A stretch of 13,826 bases of DNA. Origin: Nitrospiraceae bacterium. GTDB lineage: Bacteria > Nitrospirota > Nitrospiria > Nitrospirales > Nitrospiraceae. Below the pieces are notes generated by a model. That model did not search any database. It was given only the letters and a program-made list of their open reading frames with translations, and was not told where the DNA came from. The translations under genes and the position numbers were made by a program. Shown here one piece after another: positions 1 to 7,204 of this stretch (positions within the stretch are counted from its first letter, which is position 1; each line of letters begins with the position of its first letter). Location of the stretch: NCBI GenBank assembly GCA_025934615.1, contig JAICXS010000009.1, forward strand, positions 1 to 13,826, written 5' to 3'.

Positions 1-353
1 AATCGTGGATCGTCGCTCGCATTGCTGGAAATCACGACTCGCGTTCGTTCCCTCGCCACCCATCCGGTAATACCTTCTCCAAGACCGATGGTAATGCGGC
101 CGATCAATTTGGGATGAGGATTCTTCGAGGCGCGTAGAATCAGCTCTTCGCGGCTGTCCGAAAGCAGATAGAGCAAGCAGGCATCGCCCTTTGTGACCTC
201 CGTCACCATATCGACGATATGAGACAGCACCGTTTCAAGATCCAAGGTGCTGCTGATAGAGCCGCTGATCTTATGAAGCACTTCGACTTCGCGTGTTTTT
301 TCTCGAAGCGCCCGTTCGGCAGTCGTATGCGATGAGCGGCGTTGTTCGTTCAT
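1..353 (-). CDS. GAF-domain sensor or regulatory protein, N-terminal part (3' end beyond window)
   Basis: A minus-strand reading frame opens with ATG at 353-351 and stays open to the window edge, giving about 117 residues. An in-frame stop at 380-378 lies upstream, so this ATG is the first available; the ribosome binding site is weak. The first 25 or so residues are polar and charged. From about residue 25 the chain reads as a GAF domain: EVLHKISGSISSTLDLETVL, then a hydrophobic strand (ACLLYLL) and a late GLGEGITGWVA motif, which is the usual GAF signature. GAF domains bind small ligands or mediate signalling. The output domain lies outside the window, so an ANTAR regulator, a PtsP-like phosphotransferase, a histidine kinase or a cyclic-di-GMP enzyme are all possible. 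It starts 60 bp after the aroB stop on the same strand and could be cotranscribed with it. The family call is firm; the function is not known. Confidence 0.8.
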   Translation of the reverse strand, partial: MNEQRRSSHTTAERALREKTREVEVLHKISGSISSTLDLETVLSHIVDMVTEVTKGDACLLYLLSDSREELILRASKNPHPKLIGRITIGLGEGITGWVARERTRVVISSNASDDPR

Positions 354-413
354 CTGTTCAAAGATCCCATCGGCAATTTAATTCGCGTCTCGATCTCCGG
401 CTTCGCGTCGGGC

Positions 414-1520
414 TTAATCAACCACCGTTGCGCGCCGACTGAGAAACCATCGTTTACAATCCGCTCGCTCCAAAGGCGCGATGCGCACCTGTCCGATCCG
501 TTCAGGAAAGATAGAGTAGACACGTCCTTTCGCGACTTTCTTATCATGCTGCATGGCCGTCCAGAGGTCGGTGAAGGATACGGACGGTAGAGTAACCGGC
601 AGCCCCGTTCGGCGAATCACGTCTCCCTGTCTCCTCACCAGGTCCTGTTTACAGATACCAAGATAGTAAGAGAGCCCTGCTTCATGGACCATCCCAATGG
701 CCACCGCTTCCCCATGAATGACGGTCCGGTATTTGCCTAATGACTCGAGCGCATGGCCGATCGTATGGCCATAATTTAAAATCCGTCGCCGGTCCGATTC
801 GCGTTCATCCTCCATCACAATCGCGGCTTTGATGCGGCACGACTGCGTGACAATGTGCTGTACCGCCTCTTCTTCCATCTTCAACAGCCCATCCATATGC
901 TGCTCTAAGTAGGTGAAGAATGGTTCATCGGCGATCACACCGTATTTAATGACTTCGGCTAATCCCCCGAGCCACTGACGCCTCGGCATTGTGTTCAACG
1001 TCGCAATATCGATCAAGACCAGTTTGGGCTGATAAAAGGCGCCGATCAGATTTTTTCCGAGCGGATGGTTGACGCCGGTCTTGCCGCCCACACTGGAATC
1101 CACCTGAGCCACGAGCGTCGTCGGAACTTGAATAAACGGGATACCACGCAAGTACACTGCCGCGGCAAATCCGGTCAGATCGCCAATGACACCGCCACCT
1201 AACGCCACAAGGACAGATCCACGCTCAAAGCGTTCTTGGACCAACTCGTCCAATACCCGCGTCACCCAGCGTAGAGTCTTTGTCCGTTCGCCTGGAGGCA
1301 CGACGATTAAATGTCCATCAAGACCGGCCGATTTAATCGCGCGCACCGCACGGGCGCCGTACAACTTTGCGACCGTAGAATCCGTGACGACACCGACTTT
1401 CCCGCCAAAACCTAAGGCCTGCAGTCGTCGGCCCAAACTCTCCAAGAGGCCGGCGCCCACCACAATGTCGTAACTTCGTTCAGTCAGCGATACTTTGACG
1501 GAAGATTCGACGATAGCCAT
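414..1520 (-). CDS. aroB: 3-dehydroquinate synthase
   Basis: AroB converts DAHP to 3-dehydroquinate, the second step of the shikimate pathway, in the cytoplasm, using NAD+ and a divalent metal. The sequence carries the expected signatures: the NAD-binding stretch GGGVIGDLTGFAAAVYLRG, then VPTTLVAQVDSSVGGKTGVN, and the three usual metal ligands, Glu in LAEVIKYG, His in NYGHTIGHALE and His in IHGEAVAIGM. From this ATG (1520-1518) the protein has 368 residues, normal for the family. A TTG nine codons upstream (1547-1545) would add MSERVILFC. Neither start has a clear Shine-Dalgarno, and I prefer the ATG because homologues begin close to it. It lies downstream of pilQ on the same strand, as in many proteobacteria, but no aroK sits between them. 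The gap and hairpin upstream leave open whether it is read from the pil promoter or its own. Confidence 0.96.
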   Translation of the reverse strand: MAIVESSVKVSLTERSYDIVVGAGLLESLGRRLQALGFGGKVGVVTDSTVAKLYGARAVRAIKSAGLDGHLIVVPPGERTKTLRWVTRVLDELVQERFERGSVLVALGGGVIGDLTGFAAAVYLRGIPFIQVPTTLVAQVDSSVGGKTGVNHPLGKNLIGAFYQPKLVLIDIATLNTMPRRQWLGGLAEVIKYGVIADEPFFTYLEQHMDGLLKMEEEAVQHIVTQSCRIKAAIVMEDERESDRRRILNYGHTIGHALESLGKYRTVIHGEAVAIGMVHEAGLSYYLGICKQDLVRRQGDVIRRTGLPVTLPSVSFTDLWTAMQHDKKVAKGRVYSIFPERIGQVRIAPLERADCKRWFLSRRATVVD

Positions 1521-1673
1521 ACAGAATAGGATGACGCGTTCAGACAATCCGGCCGAATATCAGGCAAGGATGCGTACGCTCAAGAAGAAGTCCAGTGAGA
1601 ATGGGCGGGATGGTAGCACACAGACAAACAAACTAAAAGATCCACGTAGTGCGAGAGAGGTGATTCCGATTGA

Positions 1674-1705
1674 GTCCCCGCTGCCGTAATCTGCGGGGCG
1701 GGGAC
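1674..1705 (-). terminator. GC-rich hairpin after pilQ, possible terminator or mRNA 3'-end structure
   Basis: Perfect 8-bp arms GTCCCCGC (1674-1681) and GCGGGGAC (1698-1705) enclose a 16-nt loop. An alternative pairing of the left arm with GCGGGG at 1693-1698 is also possible. The hairpin lies 22 bp past the pilQ stop codon, where a terminator would be expected. There is no T-run after it on either strand, so it is not a standard intrinsic terminator. It may stabilise the pil mRNA 3' end or attenuate read-through to aroB. Confidence 0.35.
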
Positions 1706-1727
1706 GTTACAGTCTCGTAATAGTTCG

Positions 1728-4028
1728 TTACGTTATCTTCACGATCGATGGAGTCAGGAATATCAACAGCTCTTGCTTCGATACGGTCTCGGTCTTATTC
1801 TTGAACAGCCAGCCAAGCACAGGAATGCGCGAGAGATACGGCAATCCTGCGACAGTATTGGTTTGTGTGTCGACAAAAATTCCACCAATGACCATGGTTT
1901 CGCCGTCAACCACTAAGACTTGAGTGGTCGCTTCCCGTTTATCGATGCTGGGACCAGCCGGGTTGCTTCGGGCGCCCACCGCATTACGAGTGGCTCGAAT
2001 TTTCAACAGCACTTGTTTGAGCGGTTCTTTAGGGTCCCGTGATGTGATTTGAGGCGTAACTTGCAATTCCAGGTTGGCATCGACGAAGGTCGTCTGGGTA
2101 CCCTGCAACGAAGTCGTCTGGAACGGAATCGACTCACCCTGGGATATCTTGGCCTCACGCTTATCCAGCGTCGTGATCTTCGGAGCCGCGATCACCTTCG
2201 TCAAGCCGAGCAACTCGCCGGCCGATAACCGCAGATCGAGAGCCAGACCTCCTAGACTACCGATCTTGCCGAACGTAAAGCCCGCCCCGGGAACCGACGT
2301 CAAGCCACTTACGGCTGCCGGAAGATTTACGAGGAATGATCGAGTAATGGTCCCGGTCGACGATGTCTGTTGCTCTGCAAATGGTCCAGTTTGATTCCCG
2401 ACGAAGCTTAACCCATTGTTTGAGGACGTCGCATTGGAAATACCCCACTGCACACCGAGCGATCTTGAGTAGGAGGTATCAGCCTGAACTATACGCGCTT
2501 CTATTTGGACCTGCGGTACCTGCAAATCTAAGCTCCGTACCAATTCGGCAAACGCCACGACCTGAGATTCTGTATCGCGAACGACTAGCGCGTTACTCGC
2601 TTGATTGACCTGCATCAGTCCCCGCGGACTGATATATTGCCGCAGGGTCGTCTGGAGCTCTTGCGCGGCGATATTTTGAACATAGATAACCCGGGTGACC
2701 AAATCTTCGGCCTTGCTTTTTGATTCTTTGGCGCGCGCCTCCTCATCCTGTTGCTTGGCAATATTAGCGAGGCTATCGATCCAGACGATATTCCCTTCTC
2801 GAATCATGCCGAGATTGTTCATCTTCAACAACATGTCGAGCGCTTGATCCCACGGCACCCCGACTAACTTCATCGTGACCTTGGATTTCACACCCTCGCC
2901 CACGACAATATTGAATCCGCTGACTTCGGCAATCAGCCGTAATACATTGCTGATGTCCGCCATTTGGAAGTCCAGCGAAATTCTTCTACCCACATAATGA
3001 CGCTGCCCGATCTCCTCCGAATCAACGTCCTTCCCCGATCGCGCTTCGGACGGCATCTGCGCCAGCGAAGGACGAGCATGAATCATCGCCAGACGTTCAG
3101 GGAAGGGAACCGATCCGGATGATGCCGTTCGGACGACGGCCTGAGCGGTTGCCTTTTTCTCCTCATTCTTTGATGGCTGGGACAACTGATCTAGGGCTTC
3201 AGGCACCGACTTGTCCGATTCACCCTGCAGCGCAAGCTCAATGGCGAGTTGATTGCGTTCAGGTTTGATGGAATAGGTAGCCTGGCTGGCCAGATCGAAG
3301 ACGAGGCGGACTTTCTTCGCATGTTGGCCGATCCGGACTTGCCGAACAGATGGATGATTGATCGCCAGCACTCGACTGCGGAGCGATGATGTCACGTTCG
3401 CCACATCGAGGATGAGCCGATCGCCGCTCGATCGTTTTGCTTCGTAGCTGAACTCACCGTCGGCGACGAGAATGATGGTTGCGGCGGTGTCATTTTTCTG
3501 GATATCTATCCGAGTAAGTGTCTTGGCCGGCAGGCCCTGTCCCAACTCATCGGACGAGGCATTGGAGACTGACACATCCTGACGAACGGCCTGTTCCGAG
3601 GCCTGAGCCTTCTGGAAGTCAATGACAAGCCGTGTCCCTTCAGTATGGATGTCGGGTTCTGTTGCTGCGGCTAAGGACACGATCAACTGCACACCAGCCT
3701 GTGGTGTGGATACATCTTGCGCCGCCAACTCGAGTACCGGCCCCTTGTTAATGACAAGGTGTTCGGCCTGATGGCCACGGGAGAATCCCGGCACATCCAC
3801 GGTGACACTCGGTGGACTCGCATTGGTCGAGAGGGAATAGATCATAGGGCGCCCGCCCTCCACCTCTATTCGAACCCGGTCACCGACTTCCGTGACACCG
3901 ATCCGATCAAGGGACGTGAGGGATGATGGTGTTTCCGTACCGAGAGATGGGCGGTGCATACAGGACACCGCCCCTTCAAACGCCATGAGGGTGCACAGTG
4001 ACAATGAGACTATCGATTTGGCATTCAT
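1728..4028 (-). CDS. pilQ: Type IV pilus secretin PilQ
   Basis: PilQ forms the outer-membrane ring through which the type IV pilus leaves the cell. The 766-residue chain has an N-terminal signal, two AMIN domains that typically bind peptidoglycan (about 37-138 and 170-268), and a low-complexity charged linker (about 270-345). Next come an STN/N0 domain (about 346-418, beginning RRISLDFQMADISNVLRLIA), an N1/NolW domain (about 443-502) and the secretin pore domain (about 505-766) ending with IPVLGWLFKNKTETVSKQEL and FLTPSIVKI, a hallmark secretin end. Residues 20-23 (AVSC) resemble a lipobox, so Cys23 may be lipidated, which is not usual for PilQ. The ATG shares a 4-bp ATGA overlap with the pilP stop and has AGAGGG upstream, pointing to translational coupling. 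It is the last pil gene of the operon. Confidence 0.97.
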   Translation of the reverse strand: MNAKSIVSLSLCTLMAFEGAVSCMHRPSLGTETPSSLTSLDRIGVTEVGDRVRIEVEGGRPMIYSLSTNASPPSVTVDVPGFSRGHQAEHLVINKGPVLELAAQDVSTPQAGVQLIVSLAAATEPDIHTEGTRLVIDFQKAQASEQAVRQDVSVSNASSDELGQGLPAKTLTRIDIQKNDTAATIILVADGEFSYEAKRSSGDRLILDVANVTSSLRSRVLAINHPSVRQVRIGQHAKKVRLVFDLASQATYSIKPERNQLAIELALQGESDKSVPEALDQLSQPSKNEEKKATAQAVVRTASSGSVPFPERLAMIHARPSLAQMPSEARSGKDVDSEEIGQRHYVGRRISLDFQMADISNVLRLIAEVSGFNIVVGEGVKSKVTMKLVGVPWDQALDMLLKMNNLGMIREGNIVWIDSLANIAKQQDEEARAKESKSKAEDLVTRVIYVQNIAAQELQTTLRQYISPRGLMQVNQASNALVVRDTESQVVAFAELVRSLDLQVPQVQIEARIVQADTSYSRSLGVQWGISNATSSNNGLSFVGNQTGPFAEQQTSSTGTITRSFLVNLPAAVSGLTSVPGAGFTFGKIGSLGGLALDLRLSAGELLGLTKVIAAPKITTLDKREAKISQGESIPFQTTSLQGTQTTFVDANLELQVTPQITSRDPKEPLKQVLLKIRATRNAVGARSNPAGPSIDKREATTQVLVVDGETMVIGGIFVDTQTNTVAGLPYLSRIPVLGWLFKNKTETVSKQELLIFLTPSIVKIT

Positions 4029-4576
4029 TCTGAGCCCTCTTTCGCATGCAGGAGCTTGACATATTCCCGCACTTGTTTATTGCCATAGACGTCGGTGAAC
4101 CGCTCTTGCACCACCAGGGCATTTTCCGTAATGGAGCTAACGGCGCCTCCGTTCGGCCCAACGCGCGTTCCTTGCCTCACGGTGTAACCTTTTCCATCCG
4201 GGGCCTGCATCATCGCGCTGTATCCGAATCCTCCCCACACAATGCCGATCAAGTTCAGTTCGGTCAGAGAAAGCTGTTGGAGCGGCGGAAGGCTTTGATT
4301 GTCTTCGCCAGCCTTGGCATCTTTGAGCACCACGGCAAATGGATCTCGTCTTCCTGACGGATTATAGGAGTACTCGCCGGGGAGAGGCGGTTGAGGAGCT
4401 CCCAATGCGTTCTCCGCCGGCGCCTGCCCTTCCGGTGTGGGAAAAGGCGGGGGACTGCCGGGTGGAAGAGCTGCCGGTTGACCGGGCGCACGCTCCGCTG
4501 AGACCATCGATACCATGACGAGCATGATGATCATTCCAACCCATCTGCCATAACTTCCTTTGGATCGATCAGCCAT
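4025..4576 (-). CDS. pilP: Type IV pilus assembly protein PilP
   Basis: PilP links the inner-membrane PilN/PilO pair to the periplasmic N0/N1 domains of PilQ. The 183-residue protein has a hydrophobic segment at about 12-26, a proline-rich linker at about 31-67, the YNPSGRRDPF motif typical of PilP (71-80) and a compact beta-domain from about 97 to 178 that includes SLTELNLIGIVWG and GYTVRQGTRVG. Well-studied PilP proteins are lipoproteins; this one contains no cysteine anywhere, so it must be held by an uncleaved N-terminal helix or released after cleavage near VSA-ER. The ATG has a good AAGGGGA ribosome binding site. It lies 36 bp after pilO and overlaps pilQ by 4 bp. Confidence 0.93.
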   Translation of the reverse strand: MADRSKGSYGRWVGMIIMLVMVSMVSAERAPGQPAALPPGSPPPFPTPEGQAPAENALGAPQPPLPGEYSYNPSGRRDPFAVVLKDAKAGEDNQSLPPLQQLSLTELNLIGIVWGGFGYSAMMQAPDGKGYTVRQGTRVGPNGGAVSSITENALVVQERFTDVYGNKQVREYVKLLHAKEGSE

Positions 4577-4612
4577 CCGTATCCCCTTCCGCTTCAGCCT
4601 CTCCTCACGAGT

Positions 4613-5245
4613 TTATGGTGCAGCCGCCGCCACGGACTTGATGGTATTTGTAGCCATTTTGACTTCCGGCGGCGCGACAAATGCGGTCAACTCGAAGAGT
4701 GTCTGTATCACGACATGGTCATGCTCGACTTTCGAGGACCCCATACGAAGATCCGACACGTTGATGATCCGCGGCAGTTTCTTAATCCGATCGAAGAACA
4801 CGGCTGCCGTATGGTACCCGCCTGCGACTTCCACGCTCACCGGCATTCTGACAAATAGTTTCGAAGGATCTTCTGCCTGATTGCCCGGCTTCCACAGCTT
4901 GATATCCAGACCAAGGCGCACGCCGAGATCCGACAGTTGTTTCAACAGCATGACGGCTTCCTCTTCCGGCGGCAGGCGCTCTTTCTTCTTTTCAAGATCC
5001 TTTTCCAACTCCTTACTCGCGGCCACCAATTCGTCCAGGTGCTGCACTTTGATGGACGTCGCTTGAATCTCGGCATCCAATTTTCCGATATTTTCTTGGA
5101 GGCCTGTCATTACCTCGTACTTCGGGATCACGATGTAGTAGTAGAACAGCGCGCTGATACCGACGGCCAGAACCGCCAAGGAGGTCAACTTTTTTGTCGG
5201 TGAGATTTTGCGGAGCGCGTCGAGATCGAGCTTAGGCAGTTCCAC
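4613..5245 (-). CDS. pilO: Type IV pilus inner-membrane protein PilO
   Basis: PilO pairs with PilN in the inner membrane and carries the alignment complex between the cytoplasmic PilM and the secretin. The 210-residue chain has a short cytoplasmic tail, one membrane helix at about 19-40 (TSLAVLAVGISALFYYYIVI), a charged coiled coil at about 45-95, and a periplasmic ferredoxin-like fold with the conserved-looking stretch FVRMPVSVEVAGGYHTAAVF at 131-150. The start is GTG at 5245-5243, one base after the pilN stop, with AAGGTG just upstream. The overlapping ATG at 5247 is in another frame and is not the start. The alanine-rich C-terminal tail is not conserved in type. Confidence 0.94.
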   Translation of the reverse strand: MELPKLDLDALRKISPTKKLTSLAVLAVGISALFYYYIVIPKYEVMTGLQENIGKLDAEIQATSIKVQHLDELVAASKELEKDLEKKKERLPPEEEAVMLLKQLSDLGVRLGLDIKLWKPGNQAEDPSKLFVRMPVSVEVAGGYHTAAVFFDRIKKLPRIINVSDLRMGSSKVEHDHVVIQTLFELTAFVAPPEVKMATNTIKSVAAAAP

Positions 5246-5246
5246 A

Positions 5247-5798
5247 TTACACCTTCAACGTCATATTCAATTTGAATTGATAGAGATTCAATTTCGCTTC
5301 TGTTCCCGACTTCGACTCCAGCAGCCGAATATTCGAGAAGTACTCCGCCCGCCTCAAGTTATTGACGAATTCCACGACGTCGTCATTCGTCAGCGCTTTT
5401 CCTTCCAATTCGACGCTCGTCCCTTTGACCGTCAAACGGACCAGCCAAATATTGAGCGGTTCGAGGCTATGGCTTACGTGGTCCAACACTTGAACAGGCC
5501 CTGCTCGTGACTTTTCCAATTCATCGATGACCCGATTTTTATCTTCCAAGAGCTTTTTGGTCCGTTCGAAGTCCTGAACTTGCTTGACCTTGTCTTTCAG
5601 CAGGGCCACCTCTTTTTCCTTTTCCTGCTGCTCATGCCGCATATTGGCGATGTCGCCTTCCAAACTGTCACCATAAAACATCCATCCGGCGACGGTTAGG
5701 ATCAGGACGCCCACCGCGCTGAGGAGTTCCAAGCGCACATCCAATTGCTTCTTGACCGCTTTAGCTCGCGGCGTTGAAAGGAGATTGATTCGGATCAT
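5247..5798 (-). CDS. pilN: Type IV pilus inner-membrane protein PilN
   Basis: PilN is a bitopic inner-membrane protein whose short cytoplasmic N-terminus docks onto PilM and whose periplasmic part pairs with PilO. The 183-residue sequence opens with MIRINLLSTP, matching the INLLP-type PilM-binding motif, here with Ser in place of the usual Pro. A membrane helix follows at about 23-42, then a long charged coiled coil at about 50-97 and a ferredoxin-like C-terminal domain at about 112-183. Its ATG overlaps the pilM TGA by 4 bp (ATGA), so translation is probably coupled. PilN, PilO and PilP sit in the standard order. Confidence 0.95.
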   Translation of the reverse strand: MIRINLLSTPRAKAVKKQLDVRLELLSAVGVLILTVAGWMFYGDSLEGDIANMRHEQQEKEKEVALLKDKVKQVQDFERTKKLLEDKNRVIDELEKSRAGPVQVLDHVSHSLEPLNIWLVRLTVKGTSVELEGKALTNDDVVEFVNNLRRAEYFSNIRLLESKSGTEAKLNLYQFKLNMTLKV

Positions 5799-6880
5799 CG
5801 GTCACCATTCATTCTCATGGCCAAGCCGACCCCCACAGCGGCCATCGGCGCAAGATCGGCAAGCGAGTCCTCATCCAGACCGACGGCCGATACATCGATG
5901 TTCTGAAACGGATTGGCCAATTCCACAGGAAGGCCCATCCGCTCACTCAATTGGGCCGCTAACCCACTCACCTTGGCACACCCACCAGACAACACAATCT
6001 TGCTCAAATCGCCTCCCGCCACCGTCGTCTTGAAATAATCGATGGACTTTGCGATCTCTGATGACACTTCGGCGTTCACTCCATCCAGCACCGCGGCAAC
6101 AGCCGCTGCATTAGAATCGGCGGCGCGATGACTTTTCTTGATCGATTCGGCCTCTTCAAACGTGACTCCCAATTCCCGCTGAATCGCCTCGGAATAGCCG
6201 CTCCCGCCGACGGCAATATCTCGGGTAAAGAGGGAGTTCCCATCTTTGAGAATATTGATGTTCATGACACTAGCACCGATATTGACCAATCCCACCACGT
6301 CCCCATTCGCCGTTTCGTAATTTACGCCATACATATTTTCGATCGCGAATGCATCGATATCCAGGACCATGGGGATCAGGCCGGCGCCTCGCACCAATTC
6401 CGTCATCTCGTTCACCTTGTCTTTTTTGGCCGCGACCAACAGCAGGGACATTTGGGTCTGGCCATCGGGTTGATCCGAAGGACTGAACTCATGAAAGTCT
6501 AAATTCACTTCATTGATGTCAAAGGGAATGTATTGCTCGGCGGCGGCCTTCACCTCCGACTCCAGCTCATCATCCCCCATCGGCGGTAAACTGATTTTCT
6601 TGACGATGACCGAATGTCCCGAGACCGAGATCGCGGCCTGCTTCAGCTTGATATTGGTTTCCTTGAGAAGCTCTTTGATGACCATGACGACACGTCCGGC
6701 ATCCATCACGGTTCCATCGACAATCACTTCCGGCTCCAACGGCTTCATGGCAAACTTTTGCAAAAAGTATTTGCCGTTGACCTCTTTCATCTGGACGACT
6801 TTAATGGCGCTCGAGCCGATATCGAGGCCGAGCAATTGTTTATTTCGCCCGAAGGTAGAACCGAAATTGAGCCACTTCAT
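5795..6880 (-). CDS. pilM: Type IV pilus assembly ATPase-fold protein PilM
   Basis: PilM is a cytoplasmic actin-like protein that binds ATP and the PilN tail and so links the pilus motor to the envelope complex. The chain shows the actin/FtsA-like motifs: phosphate-1 LGLDIGSSAIKVVQ near the N-terminus, phosphate-2 VGLVNIGASVMNINIL in the middle, and the adenosine motif VLSGGCAKVSGL followed by GLPVELANPF near the end. Starting at ATG 6880-6878 gives 361 residues, the usual size. A TTG at 6895 would add five residues (MRRES), but the ATG has an AGAAGGGA ribosome binding site at the right distance and is preferred. It begins 11 bp after the stop of the helix-turn-helix gene and overlaps pilN by 4 bp. 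Confidence 0.96.
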   Translation of the reverse strand: MKWLNFGSTFGRNKQLLGLDIGSSAIKVVQMKEVNGKYFLQKFAMKPLEPEVIVDGTVMDAGRVVMVIKELLKETNIKLKQAAISVSGHSVIVKKISLPPMGDDELESEVKAAAEQYIPFDINEVNLDFHEFSPSDQPDGQTQMSLLLVAAKKDKVNEMTELVRGAGLIPMVLDIDAFAIENMYGVNYETANGDVVGLVNIGASVMNINILKDGNSLFTRDIAVGGSGYSEAIQRELGVTFEEAESIKKSHRAADSNAAAVAAVLDGVNAEVSSEIAKSIDYFKTTVAGGDLSKIVLSGGCAKVSGLAAQLSERMGLPVELANPFQNIDVSAVGLDEDSLADLAPMAAVGVGLAMRMNGDR

Positions 6881-6884
6881 AGAT

Positions 6885-6890
6885 TCCCTT
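6885..6890 (-). promoter_or_regulatory. Ribosome binding site that fixes the pilM start
   Basis: AAGGGA (within AGAAGGGA) lies four bases upstream of ATG 6880-6878, immediately after the TGA of the upstream small gene. It favours the ATG over the TTG at 6895. Confidence 0.7.
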
Positions 6891-6891
6891 C

Positions 6892-7098
6892 TCAATCGGG
6901 GGAAGTCTTCGTCCGAATGATTTGCGTGATTTCTTTAATATTCTGACCTGTATAGATCCGCCAATTACGCCAGTCGCGTGGCGGCCCTGAAATCAATCCT
7001 TCTCGCTCCCATCGAAAGAGGGTTGCACGCGACACATTAAAGAGTTTACATACTTCATAGGTTTTATAACGCTTTCGAATGTCTTCCAGAGTCTTCAT
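6892..7098 (-). CDS. Small MerR/BldC-like helix-turn-helix DNA-binding protein heading the pil operon
   Basis: A 68-residue basic protein. Residues about 13-50 form a winged helix-turn-helix of the MerR/BldC type: YEVCKLFNVSRATLFRWERE (helix-turn-helix), then GLISGPPRDWRNWRIYT, equivalent to the GLI-P-R-GYR-Y wing of MerR proteins. There is no effector-binding or dimerisation domain after it, only a short tail, so it is a minimal DNA-binding unit like BldC. The ATG at 7098-7096 is preceded by an AT-rich leader without a visible Shine-Dalgarno. It is the first gene after the promoter and is followed 11 bp later by pilM, so it is very probably cotranscribed with the pilus genes. A perfect palindrome covering the promoter -10 box suggests autoregulation, which is inference. 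The HTH call is strong; the target and signal are unknown. Confidence 0.87.
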   Translation of the reverse strand: MKTLEDIRKRYKTYEVCKLFNVSRATLFRWEREGLISGPPRDWRNWRIYTGQNIKEITQIIRTKTSPD

Positions 7099-7144
7099 TT
7101 TAAAATATTCGCAAGCTATTGATTTTAATCATCATTCCAAACTA

Positions 7145-7160
7145 TGACTAAGTATAGTCA
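7145..7160. promoter_or_regulatory. Candidate operator palindrome over the pil operon -10 box
   Basis: TGACTA (7145-7150), AGTA, TAGTCA (7155-7160) is a perfect inverted repeat with 6-bp arms and a 4-bp spacer. It covers the -10 hexamer of the minus-strand promoter and lies in the 106-bp divergent region between the HTH gene and the plus-strand tRNA nucleotidyltransferase gene. A protein bound here would block RNA polymerase. The adjacent HTH protein is the obvious candidate, by inference only. Confidence 0.5.
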
Positions 7161-7178
7161 ATATATTCGAGCTGTCAA
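7151..7178 (-). promoter_or_regulatory. Sigma70-like promoter of the HTH-pilMNOPQ operon
   Basis: On the minus strand a perfect -35 TTGACA (7178-7173) is separated by 16 bp from a -10 TATACT (7156-7151). Transcription would start near 7144, leaving a leader of about 46 nt before the HTH gene ATG. A much weaker plus-strand pair (TTGATT 7119-7124, TATGAC 7143-7148, 18-bp spacer) might serve the divergent gene, and it would overlap the same palindrome. Confidence 0.7.
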
Positions 7179-7204
7179 GTTAATGGGGCATTACCACAGG
7201 GAAG

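Noticed and set aside
1495..1689. Plus-strand 64-codon frame between aroB and pilQ
   Set aside because: Highly polar sequence, no ribosome binding site or domain, and it overlaps the aroB 5' end. The opposite-strand open frame in the gap also shows no shikimate kinase motif.
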